From: Pelagerythrobacter marensis
Lineage (GTDB): Bacteria; Pseudomonadota; Alphaproteobacteria; Sphingomonadales; Sphingomonadaceae
Assembly (NCBI RefSeq): GCF_036700095.1
Contig: NZ_CP144918.1
Coordinates: forward strand, 1,303,001 to 1,367,000
Direction: 5' to 3'
Length of the DNA stretch: 64,000 nucleotides
The translations under genes were made by a program, and so were the position numbers. A model generated the notes under the pieces. That model was not told the DNA's origin. It saw only the letters and a program-made list of their open reading frames with translations, and did not search any database. Positions 14,902 through 23,815 of this stretch are shown here, in pieces (positions within the stretch are counted from its first letter, which is position 1; every line of letters starts with the position of its first letter).

Positions 14902-16209
14902 ATGCACCCAGTCGTTGCCAGCCTGCTCGGGATCGTCGCGATCCTGGCGATCGCGGTCCTGCTTTCCACGGCGCGGCGGCGGATTCGGTTGCGGATCGTG
15001 GTCGCGGCCTTCGCGCTCCAGGCGCTGCTCGCCTTCCTCGTCCTGCAAACACCCTGGGGGCGGGCCGCGATCAGGGGGATGAGCGACGGGGTCGCGGCGC
15101 TGCTGTCCTATGCCGATGCGGGCACGGCCTTCCTGTTCGGGGCCGACAATCCGCTGGCCAACACGTTCGCGCTGGGCGCCCTGCCGGTGATCGTGTTCTT
15201 CGCCTCGCTCGTCTCGATCCTCTATCACCTCGGCATCATGCAGCGGATCGTGCGCTGGGTCGGCGGGGCGATCGGCTGGGTCACCGGGATCAGCCGGGTC
15301 GAATCGCTCGGTGCCGCAGCCAATATCTTCGTCGGCCAGAGCGAGAGCCCGCTGGTCGTGCGCCCCTATCTCGCCGCGCTCGCGCCCAGCCGCCTGTTCA
15401 CGCTGATGAGCGTGGGCATGGCCGGCGTCGCGGGCACGATCCTGGCCGCCTATGCCGGGCTGCTGGGCGCCGAATACCTGCCTTTCCTGCTCGCCGCCGC
15501 CTTCATGTCCGCCCCCGGCGGCATCCTGATGGCCAAGATCATCATGCCCGACGAGGACGAGGCTTCGCCCGAGGCGGAAGGCGAGATCGCCCTGCCGCGC
15601 ACACGGATCAGCGCCGAAGGCCCGGCAGCGATCACCGAAGGGGGCAAGGCGCATGAAGTCGAAGTGGCCGAGACGTTCGAGGAAGGTCAGCGCCCCGCGA
15701 ATGTGATCGAAGCGGCTGCCCAGGGCGCGCAGACCGGCGTGAAGCTGGCGGTGGCGGTCGGCGCGATGGTGCTCGCCTTCGTCGCGCTCGTCGCGCTTGC
15801 CAACGGCCTGCTGGGCGCGGTCGGCGGCTGGTTCGGCATGCCCGAGCTGTCGTTCCAGATGGCGCTCGGCTGGCTTTTCTCGCCGGTCATGTTCCTGATC
15901 GGCGTGCCGTGGGAAGAGGCGGGCGTCGCCGGCGGCCTGTTCGGGACGAAGATCGTGCTCAACGAATTCGTTGCCTTCATCGAGCTGGGGCAGATCGACA
16001 CGCTGACCGAGCGCAGCCGGGCGATCGTGACGTTCGCGCTGTGCGGTTTCGCCAATTTTTCCTCGATCGCCATCCAGATGGCGGTTACGGGCGGGCTTGC
16101 ACCGAATCAGCGCCCCGTCATCGCGAAGCTCGGCCTGCGCGCGCTCGCCGCGGGCAGCTTGGCCAATCTGATGAGCGCGGCGCTGGCCGGCCTGTTCCTG
16201 CCCTATTGA
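14902..16209 (+). CDS. NupC-type concentrative nucleoside transporter
   Basis: A 435-residue CNT-family symporter. Membrane segments begin at MHPVVASLLGIVAILAIAVLLS; the core signatures are SVGMAGVAGTILAAYAG, GAEYLPFLLAAAFMSAPGGILMAKIIMP, VPWEEAGVAGGLFGTKIVLNEFVAFIEL and IVTFALCGFANFSSIAIQMAVTGGLAP. A charged cytoplasmic insert (about 213-265) follows the sixth helix, as in other alphaproteobacterial members. It imports nucleosides with H+ or Na+. ATG 14902 gives the usual family N-terminus. Confidence 0.93.
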   Translation: MHPVVASLLGIVAILAIAVLLSTARRRIRLRIVVAAFALQALLAFLVLQTPWGRAAIRGMSDGVAALLSYADAGTAFLFGADNPLANTFALGALPVIVFFASLVSILYHLGIMQRIVRWVGGAIGWVTGISRVESLGAAANIFVGQSESPLVVRPYLAALAPSRLFTLMSVGMAGVAGTILAAYAGLLGAEYLPFLLAAAFMSAPGGILMAKIIMPDEDEASPEAEGEIALPRTRISAEGPAAITEGGKAHEVEVAETFEEGQRPANVIEAAAQGAQTGVKLAVAVGAMVLAFVALVALANGLLGAVGGWFGMPELSFQMALGWLFSPVMFLIGVPWEEAGVAGGLFGTKIVLNEFVAFIELGQIDTLTERSRAIVTFALCGFANFSSIAIQMAVTGGLAPNQRPVIAKLGLRALAAGSLANLMSAALAGLFLPY

Positions 16210-16230
16210 GCCGCGTATAGAGGCTTGCCC

Positions 16231-17160
16231 ATGTCCGATATCGCTTCCGTTTCCATCGCCCGTCCGCTGAGCGAGGTCGCCGCCGAGATCGGCCGCAGTT
16301 TCGAGGAATACGGCTTCGCGGTGATCCGCGACCACGGCATCCCGGCCGACCTGATCGCGCGGGCGGAAGACTTGTCGAAGGCGTTCTTCGCGCTGCCCGA
16401 CGCGGTCAAGCGCCAGTATCACATCCCCGGCGGGGGCGGCGCGCGCGGCTATACCCCGTTCGGCACCGAGAAGGCGAAAGACGCCGAGGTCCACGATCTG
16501 AAGGAATTCTGGCACGTCGGCCGCACACTGCCCGAAGGGCACCCGCTGTCGGAATTCATGGCGCCCAATGTCTGGCCGCGCGAGATCGACGGGTTCGAGG
16601 AGACGTTCGAAGCGCTCTATGCCGCGTTCGAGCAAGCCGGGGGCCGTGTGCTGGAAGCGATCGCGCTGCACCTGGGGCTGGAACGCACCTGGTTCGCGCC
16701 GACGGTGGAAGACGGCAACTCCGTCATGCGTCTGCTCCACTATCCGCCGCTCTCCGGGGCCGACGCAGAAGGCGCGATCCGCGCCGCCGCGCATGGCGAC
16801 ATCAACACGATCACGCTGCTGCTCGGCGCGGAAGAGGCGGGGCTGGAACTGCTGACCGCCAGCGGCGAGTGGAAAGCGATCGACGTGCCGGAAGGCGCGC
16901 TGGTGGTGAACATCGGCGACATGCTGGAACGGCTGACCAACGGCAAGCTGCGCTCGACCACCCACCGCGTGGTCAACCCGCGCGGCGAAGCGGCCTATCG
17001 CTCGCGCTATTCGATGCCCTTCTTCCTCCATTTCCGGCCCGATTTCACGATCGAGACGCTGGAAAGCTGCATCGACCCCGATGCCCCCGGCGATCGGCCC
17101 GAGCCGATCTCCAGCCACGACTTCCTGATGCAGCGCCTGCGTGAGATAAACCTCGCCTGA
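16231..17160 (+). CDS. Isopenicillin-N-synthase-like 2-oxoglutarate/Fe(II) oxygenase
   Basis: A 309-residue oxygenase with the N-terminal DIOX_N part (EIGRSFEEYGFAVIRDHGIPADLI) and the C-terminal double-stranded beta-helix domain. The iron triad is visible as His and Asp in AAHGDINTITLLLG and the distal His in LRSTTHRVVNP, with the 2OG-binding Arg in YRSRYSMPFFLH. Substrates of this bacterial clade are unknown, and the name does not mean antibiotic synthesis. It starts 21 bases after the nucleoside transporter gene and may be co-transcribed with it. Confidence 0.88.
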   Translation: MSDIASVSIARPLSEVAAEIGRSFEEYGFAVIRDHGIPADLIARAEDLSKAFFALPDAVKRQYHIPGGGGARGYTPFGTEKAKDAEVHDLKEFWHVGRTLPEGHPLSEFMAPNVWPREIDGFEETFEALYAAFEQAGGRVLEAIALHLGLERTWFAPTVEDGNSVMRLLHYPPLSGADAEGAIRAAAHGDINTITLLLGAEEAGLELLTASGEWKAIDVPEGALVVNIGDMLERLTNGKLRSTTHRVVNPRGEAAYRSRYSMPFFLHFRPDFTIETLESCIDPDAPGDRPEPISSHDFLMQRLREINLA

Positions 17161-17199
17161 TTCGGCCTTATCGCGGGCCGGGACCCGATTTCTCGATAT

Positions 17200-17217
17200 T
17201 GTTGCATTGCAGCAACA
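17200..17217. promoter_or_regulatory. 18-bp palindrome TGTTGC-N6-GCAACA upstream of the TonB receptor
   Basis: A perfect inverted repeat with an inner tgca-t-tgca, about 175 bases before the receptor start. It is suggestive of a metalloregulator (Fur/Zur class) or other dimeric repressor site. No specific factor can be assigned from sequence alone. Confidence 0.35.
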
Positions 17218-17286
17218 GCCCGAAATTCCCGGAATTCCGCCATTCCCGAGGTCGGGGGGATAGGGCGGCGGCGGCCAGGCCACCAC

Positions 17287-17304
17287 TGTCACTTTTCGGT
17301 AACA
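17287..17304 (+). promoter_or_regulatory. Weak candidate Pho box upstream of the TonB receptor
   Basis: CTGTCAC-tttt-CGGTAAC: two 7-bp half-sites at the 11-bp spacing of PhoB sites, the first intact and the second matching 5 of 7 positions. It lies 87 bases before the start codon. Compare the stronger site before the phoX-like gene at 40204-40221. Confidence 0.3.
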
Positions 17305-17391
17305 AAACCGACTTCCTAGCGTCGCGGTTCGAAACTATCGGGCCGGCAGTCACTTTCATCTGCCCACCGAGCCTCACCGAAGGAACCGTAC

Positions 17392-19860
17392 ATGAAGCTC
17401 AAATATTTGCTCGCCGCCAGTGTCGTCAGCCTGTCCGCATCGGCGCTCATGCCGACCGTGGCCCAGGCGCAGTCGACCGGCTCCGTCGATTTCGAAGACA
17501 CCGAGATCATTGTCACCGGCAGCCGCGAAACGGATGTCGGCGGTGTCGATATTCCCGCAACACCCAAAGCGCGCGTCGAAATCCAACGCGAATTGATGCT
17601 GCGGCAAACGCCGGGCCAAACAGTCAATGACATCATCAATCTGGTGCCCGGTGTCAGCTTCACCAATAATGACCCGTTCGGTTCGCTGGGCGGCAACTTC
17701 ACCATCCGAGGTTTCGGTTCGGACCGGATTTCGCAGACGGTTGACGGCATCCCGCTCAACGACTCAGGCAATTATGCCCTCTACACGAACCAGCAGCCTG
17801 ACCCCGAAACGCTTGAATCCGTGACGGTGTCTCTCGGCTCCACCGACGTCGATAGCCCCACCGCCTCGGCTGTTGGTGGCACGATAAATATCCGCACCCT
17901 GATGCCGCGCGACGAGTTCGGCGCGATGGCCTCGGTCAGCTACGGCGATCTCGTTGCGCGCGGCGATCCTGGCAGCCGTCCGTTCCACCGCGTGTTCGGA
18001 ATGATCCATACCGGCGACATTACCGGCGCCGGCACCAAGGCGTGGTTCTCCGCCTCGCGCGCGGTCAATGATAGTACGTTCTCGAACTACGGCGGCGTCA
18101 ACAAGCAACAGTACAACGGCCGGATTTATCAGGAGCTTGGCGCAAACGGCGATTTCATCGCGATTGCCGGGCACTACAATCAGAACCGGAATAACTTCAA
18201 CGGCTCTCCGAACAGAAACAGCGACTTCTCGCTGGAGCCGGAAGATCGTTTCTACGACCTTTATGATGGTACCCCCTGCACGACCGCTCCTGCAGTGGAA
18301 GGCGAAGTCGATACGCCGAACAGCTGCGGCTCGCCGTTCGAGCGTCGGTACAATCCATCCAACACCGGCAATATCCGCGGCAGCTCGCGCTTTACCCTGT
18401 CTGACGGACTCGTGCTCACCGTCGACCCGAGCTACCAGTACGTTAAGGCGAATGGCGGCGGCACGAGCATCGGGATCGAAGGCACGAGTTCCGAAGGCTT
18501 CACCGGTGTAATGTTTGATACCGTGCCCTTCGTCAGCAGCCGGGGTGCGGTGTACTACTTCGCTGGCGATCGCGATCTGAACGGCGACGGGGATACGCTC
18601 GACGCAGTGCGTATTCTTTCGCCCAGTCAGACCCAGACTCATCGTTACGGGGTCATCGCAAATATCGCATACGACATCAGCGACAATCACCGCGTCCGTT
18701 TTGCTTACACCTACGATCGAGCGCGACATCGCCAGACGGGGCAAGCCGGTTTCCTTTATCCGAGCGGCGAACCTGCGGACGTGTTTCCGATCAACGACCC
18801 CATCCTCGACGATGGCGGCAATCAGCTGAACAAGCGAAATCGGCTTTCCTATGCGACGCTGCATCAGGTTTCCGGCGAATATCGTGGTGAGTTTTTCGAT
18901 GACGATCTCGTTGTTTTGCTGGGAGGGCGCATGCCGTTCTTCGAGCGTGACCTGAACCAGTACTGCTTCACGACCTCTTCGAGTGGTTTTGTGGATTGCG
19001 TTTCGCCTGAAGATCAAGCCGGCTATGCGGCGGCCAACCCGAATGCGGCGTTGCCGACCTCGCGGGTGTTCAAGTACGACAAGTTCCTGCCGAACGTCGG
19101 CTTCACGTACAATTTCACCGATGCGGCAAGCATTTTTGCCAGCTACGCCAAGAACCTCTCGGTTCCGGGAACTGACGCTCTTTACGGGGCGCTCTACTTC
19201 GACGAATCCGATCCTGCAGCGCAGCCTGCGCCTGAAACATCGGACAGCTTCGACTTGGGACTGCGGTACCAGAGCGGCATTGTGCAAGCGCAGATCTCGG
19301 GCTGGTACACCAAGTATCAAGACCGACTGGCCTCGGCTTACAGCCTCGAATGCGACTGCTCGGTCACTCGCAACCTAGGCGAGGTGGAAAAGTACGGTAT
19401 CGATGGGTCGATCGCGGTCCAGCCGATCCCGCAATTGCTCGCCTACGTCTTCGGTTCCTATCAGGACTCGGAGATCAAGGAAGATGTTTTGCTCGGAGAG
19501 GATGAAGTCGCACAGACGGCTGGCAAGCGTGAATCGGGTGTCCCAGAGTACACCTACGGCGCCCGCCTCCAGGCCACCCTTGGCGCGTTCGAAATCGGCG
19601 CCCAGGTCAAACGCACTGGTTCGCGTTTCCTGAACGATATCAATACGATAACCCTGCCTGGCTACACCGTAGCTGACCTCGACCTGCGCTATTCGCTCGC
19701 AGACGCCGGACTCGATCGGTCCTACCTGCAGCTTAATGTCACCAATCTCTTCGACGAGGTGTACATCGGCTCTGCCCCGACCGATCTTGTCAGCGAATCG
19801 GAGTACGTGAACATTGGCGCACCGCGTACGGTCGTAGCTTCGCTGATCGTTGGTTTCTGA
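17392..19860 (+). CDS. TonB-dependent outer-membrane receptor
   Basis: An 822-residue receptor with signal peptide (cleavage after AQAQS or so), a plug domain (about 50-165: IIVTGSRE, LMLRQTPGQTVNDIINLVPGVSF, GNFTIRGFGSDRISQTVDGIPLND) and a 22-strand barrel ending in Phe (VVASLIVGF). The ligand is unknown. Its codon choice and GC content look distinctly lower than all neighbours, suggesting acquisition by transfer. A factor-independent terminator follows, then a TonB gene. The upstream region holds a palindrome and a weak Pho-box match. Confidence 0.95.
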   Translation: MKLKYLLAASVVSLSASALMPTVAQAQSTGSVDFEDTEIIVTGSRETDVGGVDIPATPKARVEIQRELMLRQTPGQTVNDIINLVPGVSFTNNDPFGSLGGNFTIRGFGSDRISQTVDGIPLNDSGNYALYTNQQPDPETLESVTVSLGSTDVDSPTASAVGGTINIRTLMPRDEFGAMASVSYGDLVARGDPGSRPFHRVFGMIHTGDITGAGTKAWFSASRAVNDSTFSNYGGVNKQQYNGRIYQELGANGDFIAIAGHYNQNRNNFNGSPNRNSDFSLEPEDRFYDLYDGTPCTTAPAVEGEVDTPNSCGSPFERRYNPSNTGNIRGSSRFTLSDGLVLTVDPSYQYVKANGGGTSIGIEGTSSEGFTGVMFDTVPFVSSRGAVYYFAGDRDLNGDGDTLDAVRILSPSQTQTHRYGVIANIAYDISDNHRVRFAYTYDRARHRQTGQAGFLYPSGEPADVFPINDPILDDGGNQLNKRNRLSYATLHQVSGEYRGEFFDDDLVVLLGGRMPFFERDLNQYCFTTSSSGFVDCVSPEDQAGYAAANPNAALPTSRVFKYDKFLPNVGFTYNFTDAASIFASYAKNLSVPGTDALYGALYFDESDPAAQPAPETSDSFDLGLRYQSGIVQAQISGWYTKYQDRLASAYSLECDCSVTRNLGEVEKYGIDGSIAVQPIPQLLAYVFGSYQDSEIKEDVLLGEDEVAQTAGKRESGVPEYTYGARLQATLGAFEIGAQVKRTGSRFLNDINTITLPGYTVADLDLRYSLADAGLDRSYLQLNVTNLFDEVYIGSAPTDLVSESEYVNIGAPRTVVASLIVGF

Positions 19861-19895
19861 TGTAAGCGGCAACTACTACAAAAAACTACAAAAAC

Positions 19896-19931
19896 GCGGC
19901 GGCGTCCCTCGCGGGGCGCCGCCGCTTTTTT
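19896..19931 (+). terminator. Rho-independent terminator of the TonB receptor gene
   Basis: A perfect 9-bp stem gcggcggcg / cgccgccgc with a 12-base GC-rich loop, followed by tttttt. It is preceded by an A-rich stretch, so it could also act on the other strand. Confidence 0.9.
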
Positions 19932-20020
19932 CTTGTCTCTCGCGTCTGGTTCTGTCCCAATTGCGTCCGGGAACCGCGCAGGCCCGCCGCGGATTTGGCG
20001 GGAGGGAGGATCCGGGCACG

Positions 20021-20773
20021 ATGGCAGACGGGCAAGGGGGGACGAGGCCGGAGGCGGAGCGGACCGGATACGCGGCCATGCGACGTCGGCCCCGCCTTGG
20101 CACGCTGGCGCTGGTCGCGCTGTTGCATGGCCTTGCCATCTACGGTCTCGCCAAGGTTTTCGCGCCCGATTTCACCGGCATCGTCGAGCGGGAAGTGATC
20201 GAGGCGATCGCCGTGACCGTAACGACCCCGCCCGAAGAATTGCCCGAACCGGAACCCGAGCCCGATCCCGGCGCCGCGGGAGAAGCGGGGCGCGAGGCGA
20301 CCCCGCGCGAGGTGACCGCCCCCGAACCGCCCGTGTCTGTCCAGCCCCCCGTCCCCGTGCCGCAGGCTGCGTCCACCGGCACTGCCGACAGCTCGGGCGC
20401 GCGCGAGACGGGCGCGGGAACGGGCGCCGGCGGGACCGGGAGCGGCACCGGCAGCGGGCAGGGTGGCGGCGGCACCGGCGGCGGCGCGGTGACCAGGCCT
20501 GTTCACATCTCCGGCACGATCGACGATGCCCGCGATTTTCCGGTGCCCGAAGGCGGTCGCGCCGCCCGGCGGGGGACGGAGGTGATCGTGCGAGCGATCG
20601 TCGGCGTAAACGGCCGCGCATCCAACTGCACCGTCTATCGCCCGAGCCCCGATCCCGAGGCGGACCGCATTACCTGCCGCCTGGTCGAAGAACGGCTCCG
20701 CTTTCGCCCGGCGACCGACGCAGCCGGCAATCCCGTGCCTGCGCCGTTCTATTGGCGGCAGCGCTGGTTCTAG
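20021..20773 (+). CDS. TonB family energy transducer
   Basis: A 250-residue protein with a cytoplasmic N-terminus, one membrane helix (about 25-48, LGTLALVALLHGLAIYGLAKVFA), a long Pro/Glu then Gly/Thr-rich periplasmic linker (about 70-165) and a C-terminal TonB-like domain (VIVRAIVGVNGRASNCTVYRPSPDPEADRITCRLVEERLRFRPATDAAGNPV). It probably energises outer-membrane receptors, plausibly the one just upstream. ggagggagga upstream supports ATG 20021. No exbB/exbD is present. Confidence 0.85.
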   Translation: MADGQGGTRPEAERTGYAAMRRRPRLGTLALVALLHGLAIYGLAKVFAPDFTGIVEREVIEAIAVTVTTPPEELPEPEPEPDPGAAGEAGREATPREVTAPEPPVSVQPPVPVPQAASTGTADSSGARETGAGTGAGGTGSGTGSGQGGGGTGGGAVTRPVHISGTIDDARDFPVPEGGRAARRGTEVIVRAIVGVNGRASNCTVYRPSPDPEADRITCRLVEERLRFRPATDAAGNPVPAPFYWRQRWF

Positions 20774-20840
20774 GTTCTGCCGGTCGGATCGCACGCCCCG
20801 GCTTGCCCTCGCGCGCGAGGTGGTCGATGACGATGCCCGC

Positions 20841-21899
20841 ATGACCGAGGCAATCCATCCCGTGATCCTGTGCGGCGGCAGCGGCACCCGGCTCTGGCCC
20901 AGAAGTCGGGCCAGTCGCCCCAAGCCGTTCCTGCCGCTGCTCGGCCAACGCTCGCTGTTCGAGGAGACCCTGGCGCGCTGTACCGGGGCGCGTTTCGCCC
21001 CGCCGATAGTCGTGGCGGGGGAGCGGCATGTGGCGCCGGTCGAGGAACAGGCGCCGCCGGGCACGCGGCTGGTGGTCGAGCCGGCGGCGCGCAACACGGC
21101 CCCGGCGATTGCGCTTGCGGCGGGCCTTCTTCCCGACGATGCAATCGTGCTCGTCTGCCCCAGCGACCATCATATCGCGGATGTCGACGCCTTCGGGGCG
21201 GCTGTGGAGGCGGCGGCGAAGCTGGCCGCGCGCGGGCACCTCGTCGCCTTCGGGATCGCGCCCGACCGGCCCGAGACCGGCTATGGCTATATCGAACGCG
21301 GGGCGCCGATGGAGGGCGGGTTCGCGATCGCGCGCTTCGTCGAAAAGCCCGATGCGACGCGCGCGCGCGAGTTCCTCGCCGCCGGCAGGTTCGACTGGAA
21401 CGGCGGTATTTTCGCCTTCCGCGCCGATGTCCTGCGCGAAGAGCTTGCCGCCTTTCGCCCCGACATGGCGCAGGCCGTGGCGGAGGCAGTGGCGGGCGGA
21501 TCGTGGAGCGGCGGTCGGTTCCGGCCCGCAGCGCCGCCGTTCGCGCGGATCGAGGGCGAATCGATCGATTACGCCGTGATGGAGAACACGCGCCGCGCGG
21601 CACTGGTGCCGGCGGCCATGGGCTGGTCCGACATCGGCAACTGGGCCGCGCTGCGCGACGCGCGCGCGGCAAGCGAAGCGGGCGGCGACGGGGCGGGCAG
21701 CGACGGGGCGGGCAATATCGTGCGCGGCAAGGCCGAGCTGGTCGATTGCCGCAATGTCATGGTCGACAGCGACGGGCCGCGCGTGTCGTGCATCGGCCTG
21801 GAGGATGTCGTCGTCGTGGTCGATGGCGACGAGGTTCTGGTGATCCGCGCGTCCGCCGCGCAGGATGTGGGCAAACTGGGCGGCGCGCGCGAACAATGA
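20841..21899 (+). CDS. manC: Mannose-1-phosphate guanylyltransferase
   Basis: Makes GDP-mannose for polysaccharide and glycoconjugate synthesis. The nucleotidyltransferase fold shows the pyrophosphorylase motif VILCGGSGTRLWPRSRASRPKPFLPL, then DAIVLVCPSDHHI, TGYGYIERG, FVEKPD, WNGGIFAF, and the C-terminal MGWSDIGNWAALRD. It is shorter than bifunctional ManC/ManA proteins because the isomerase is encoded by the next gene. ATG 20841 is preferred over an upstream GTG at 20820. Its stop overlaps the isomerase start (ATGA). Confidence 0.92.
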   Translation: MTEAIHPVILCGGSGTRLWPRSRASRPKPFLPLLGQRSLFEETLARCTGARFAPPIVVAGERHVAPVEEQAPPGTRLVVEPAARNTAPAIALAAGLLPDDAIVLVCPSDHHIADVDAFGAAVEAAAKLAARGHLVAFGIAPDRPETGYGYIERGAPMEGGFAIARFVEKPDATRAREFLAAGRFDWNGGIFAFRADVLREELAAFRPDMAQAVAEAVAGGSWSGGRFRPAAPPFARIEGESIDYAVMENTRRAALVPAAMGWSDIGNWAALRDARAASEAGGDGAGSDGAGNIVRGKAELVDCRNVMVDSDGPRVSCIGLEDVVVVVDGDEVLVIRASAAQDVGKLGGAREQ

Positions 21900-22711
21900 G
21901 CGGGCGCGCGCTTTCCCCCAGGGCAGTGGCCAAGGTCTGGGGGCGCGAGCGCCTGCCCGCCCCCTTTGCCGCACCGGAGGGGGAGCGGATCGGAGAGATC
22001 TGGTTCGATCCCCCGCGCGAACTGCCGGAGATCCTCGCCAAGTATCTGTTCACCAGCGAAAAGCTTTCGGTCCAGGTCCATCCCGACGATGCCCATGCTC
22101 CGCCCGGTGCGCGCGGCAAGGACGAATGCTGGCTGGTGCTCGATGCCGAGCCGGGGGCATCGCTCGCGATCGGGTTCGACCGGCCGGTGACGGGCGAGGC
22201 GATGCGCGCGGCAGCGCTCGACGGATCGATCGAGCGGCTGCTCGCCTGGCACGCGGTCTCGGCGGGCGATTTCTTCTATCTCCCCGCAGGAACGGTCCAT
22301 GCGATCGGGCCGGGGCTGTCGCTGGTCGAGATTCAGCAGAACAGCGACGTGACCTATCGCCTTTACGATTACGGCCGCCCGCGCGCGCTGCATCTCGACC
22401 AGGCGATCGCGGTCGCGCGGGGCGAACCTTACGACAGCACGCGCCATCGCCGGCACGCGGGCGGCGGGGCGGCCGCGCTGGTCGAAGGGCCGCACTTCCG
22501 GCTCGATCGGGTGGCCGGCGCGCCGGGCGCGGAGGTGGCCGCGCGCTACGACGGGCCGCTGCTGGTCATGCCGCTCGACGGGGGCGTCGTGCTGGACGAA
22601 GCGTATGTCGCGGCGGGCGGATGCGCGCTCGCGGAACGGCTGGAAGCGGTCGATTTTGCGCGCTGCCACGCCGCCCTGCTGGCCCAGCCGGTCCGGCGCG
22701 GGGTGCCCTAA
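21896..22711 (+). CDS. manA: Class I mannose-6-phosphate isomerase
   Basis: Interconverts fructose-6-P and mannose-6-P, feeding the manC reaction. The 271-residue cupin-type protein shows the zinc-site pattern LSVQVHPDDAHAP, KDECWLVLDAEP and FYLPAGTVHAIGPGLSLVEIQQNSDVTYRLYDYGR. It overlaps manC by an ATGA junction. Downstream lies a strong palindrome shared with the convergent flagellin gene. GDP-mannose may serve exopolysaccharide or surface glycosylation. Confidence 0.9.
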   Translation: MSGRALSPRAVAKVWGRERLPAPFAAPEGERIGEIWFDPPRELPEILAKYLFTSEKLSVQVHPDDAHAPPGARGKDECWLVLDAEPGASLAIGFDRPVTGEAMRAAALDGSIERLLAWHAVSAGDFFYLPAGTVHAIGPGLSLVEIQQNSDVTYRLYDYGRPRALHLDQAIAVARGEPYDSTRHRRHAGGGAAALVEGPHFRLDRVAGAPGAEVAARYDGPLLVMPLDGGVVLDEAYVAAGGCALAERLEAVDFARCHAALLAQPVRRGVP

Positions 22712-22716
22712 CAAGA

Positions 22717-22748
22717 AAATGGCCCGGCGCTGCATGCAGCGCCGGGCC
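22717..22748 (-). terminator. Bidirectional terminator between manA and the flagellin gene
   Basis: A perfect 28-bp palindrome (22721-22748, ggcccggcgctgca and its complement). Read on the minus strand it is followed by attttctt, making it a good terminator for the flagellin mRNA. On the plus strand it would terminate manC-manA more weakly. Confidence 0.85.
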
Positions 22749-22772
22749 CGAAGTCGGTTCGAGAAGAAGAAG

Positions 22773-23582
22773 TCAGCGCAGCAGCGAGAGAACGTTCTGC
22801 TGGCTCTGGTTGGCCTGCGACAGCATCGCGGTCGAAGCCTGGCTGAGGATCTGCGCCTTGGCGAGCGCGGTCGTTTCAGCCGAATAGTCGGTGTCTTCGA
22901 TGCGCGAACGCGCGTCGGAGAGGTTGGTGACATTGTTGGTCAGGTTGTTGACCGCCGATTCCAGGCGGCTCTGACCGGCACCCAGCGAAGCGCGGGTGGC
23001 GGCGACTTCGGCCAGCGCGGCATCGACGGTGTCGATCGTGGTGTTGGCATTGGCCGCCGTATCGACGGCGAGCGTCGACATGTCGGTCGTGATCGCCTTG
23101 GACGTCAGCGTGACCGTGTCGCCGCTGTTGGCGCCGACCTGGATGTCCAGCGTAACGTCGGCCATCGTGTCGAACACGGCATTGCCGTTGAACTCGGTAT
23201 CCGAGATCACACTGGCGATCTGCGCCTTCAGCTCGGTCACTTCCGAATTCATGTAACCGCGGTCGGCGTCCTGATACGAACCCGAAGCCGACTGCACGGC
23301 CAGTTCGCGCACGCGCTGCAGCATGTTGGTGACTTCGCTCAGCGCGCCTTCGGCGGTCTGCGCCATCGAGATGCCGTCGTTGGCGTTGCGAATGCCCTGG
23401 CTCATGCCGCGCACTTGCGCAGTCATGGTCGTGGCGATCGCGAGGCCGGCGGCGTCGTCCTTGGCGCTGTTGATGCGCTTGCCGGTCGACAGACGTTCCA
23501 TGGCAGTGCCGAGCGCCTTGTCCGCCGCAGTGGAGGCATTTGCCGCCCGCATCGCACTGATGTTGGTATTGATAACAGCCAT
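22773..23582 (-). CDS. fliC: Flagellin
   Basis: The filament subunit, exported through the flagellar secretion system. The 269-residue protein has the conserved D0/D1 N-terminus ([70 protein letters not shown]) and C-terminus ([57 protein letters not shown]). The variable central part is short, giving a compact filament. It reads away from the rest of the flagellar cluster and has its own sigma-28 promoter and terminator. Confidence 0.97.
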   Translation of the reverse strand: MAVINTNISAMRAANASTAADKALGTAMERLSTGKRINSAKDDAAGLAIATTMTAQVRGMSQGIRNANDGISMAQTAEGALSEVTNMLQRVRELAVQSASGSYQDADRGYMNSEVTELKAQIASVISDTEFNGNAVFDTMADVTLDIQVGANSGDTVTLTSKAITTDMSTLAVDTAANANTTIDTVDAALAEVAATRASLGAGQSRLESAVNNLTNNVTNLSDARSRIEDTDYSAETTALAKAQILSQASTAMLSQANQSQQNVLSLLR

Positions 23583-23652
23583 TGTTCAAACTCCCACAAT
23601 GCTCTTCGAACGCTCCCCCCGAGAAACCCATCCTGGGCGGTAGCTGGAGCGA

Positions 23653-23679
23653 AGACCGGCAGGGGAGGCGAAAGTTTTA
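23653..23679 (-). promoter_or_regulatory. Sigma-28 (FliA-type) promoter of the flagellin gene
   Basis: On the minus strand TAAAACTT (-35, 23679-23672) is followed by 11 bases and GCCGGTCT (-10, 23660-23653). The core spacing is exactly TAAA-N15-GCCG, the consensus for the flagellar sigma factor. It lies about 70 bases before the flagellin start. Confidence 0.8.
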
Positions 23680-23815
23680 GGGGGAAGGCGACCGAATTCG
23701 ACCGCTACGTAATTATACTTAAGGGTCAATCGCTGTTAACCATTAAGGCGATCTTGCCCATGCCGGCTCCAATACCGCTCGCGAACGGAACTTGGTTAAC
23801 CAGCAGGGGGCTGAA

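Noticed and set aside
16231-17160. Beta-lactam biosynthesis
   Set aside because: The isopenicillin-N-synthase-like oxygenase is a broad family; no ACV synthetase or other antibiotic genes are present.
14689-17292. 867-codon open frame on the minus strand
   Set aside because: It runs antisense across the queuosine transporter, nucleoside transporter and oxygenase genes; composition is His/Asp/Arg-rich with no domain. A shadow of high-GC coding DNA.
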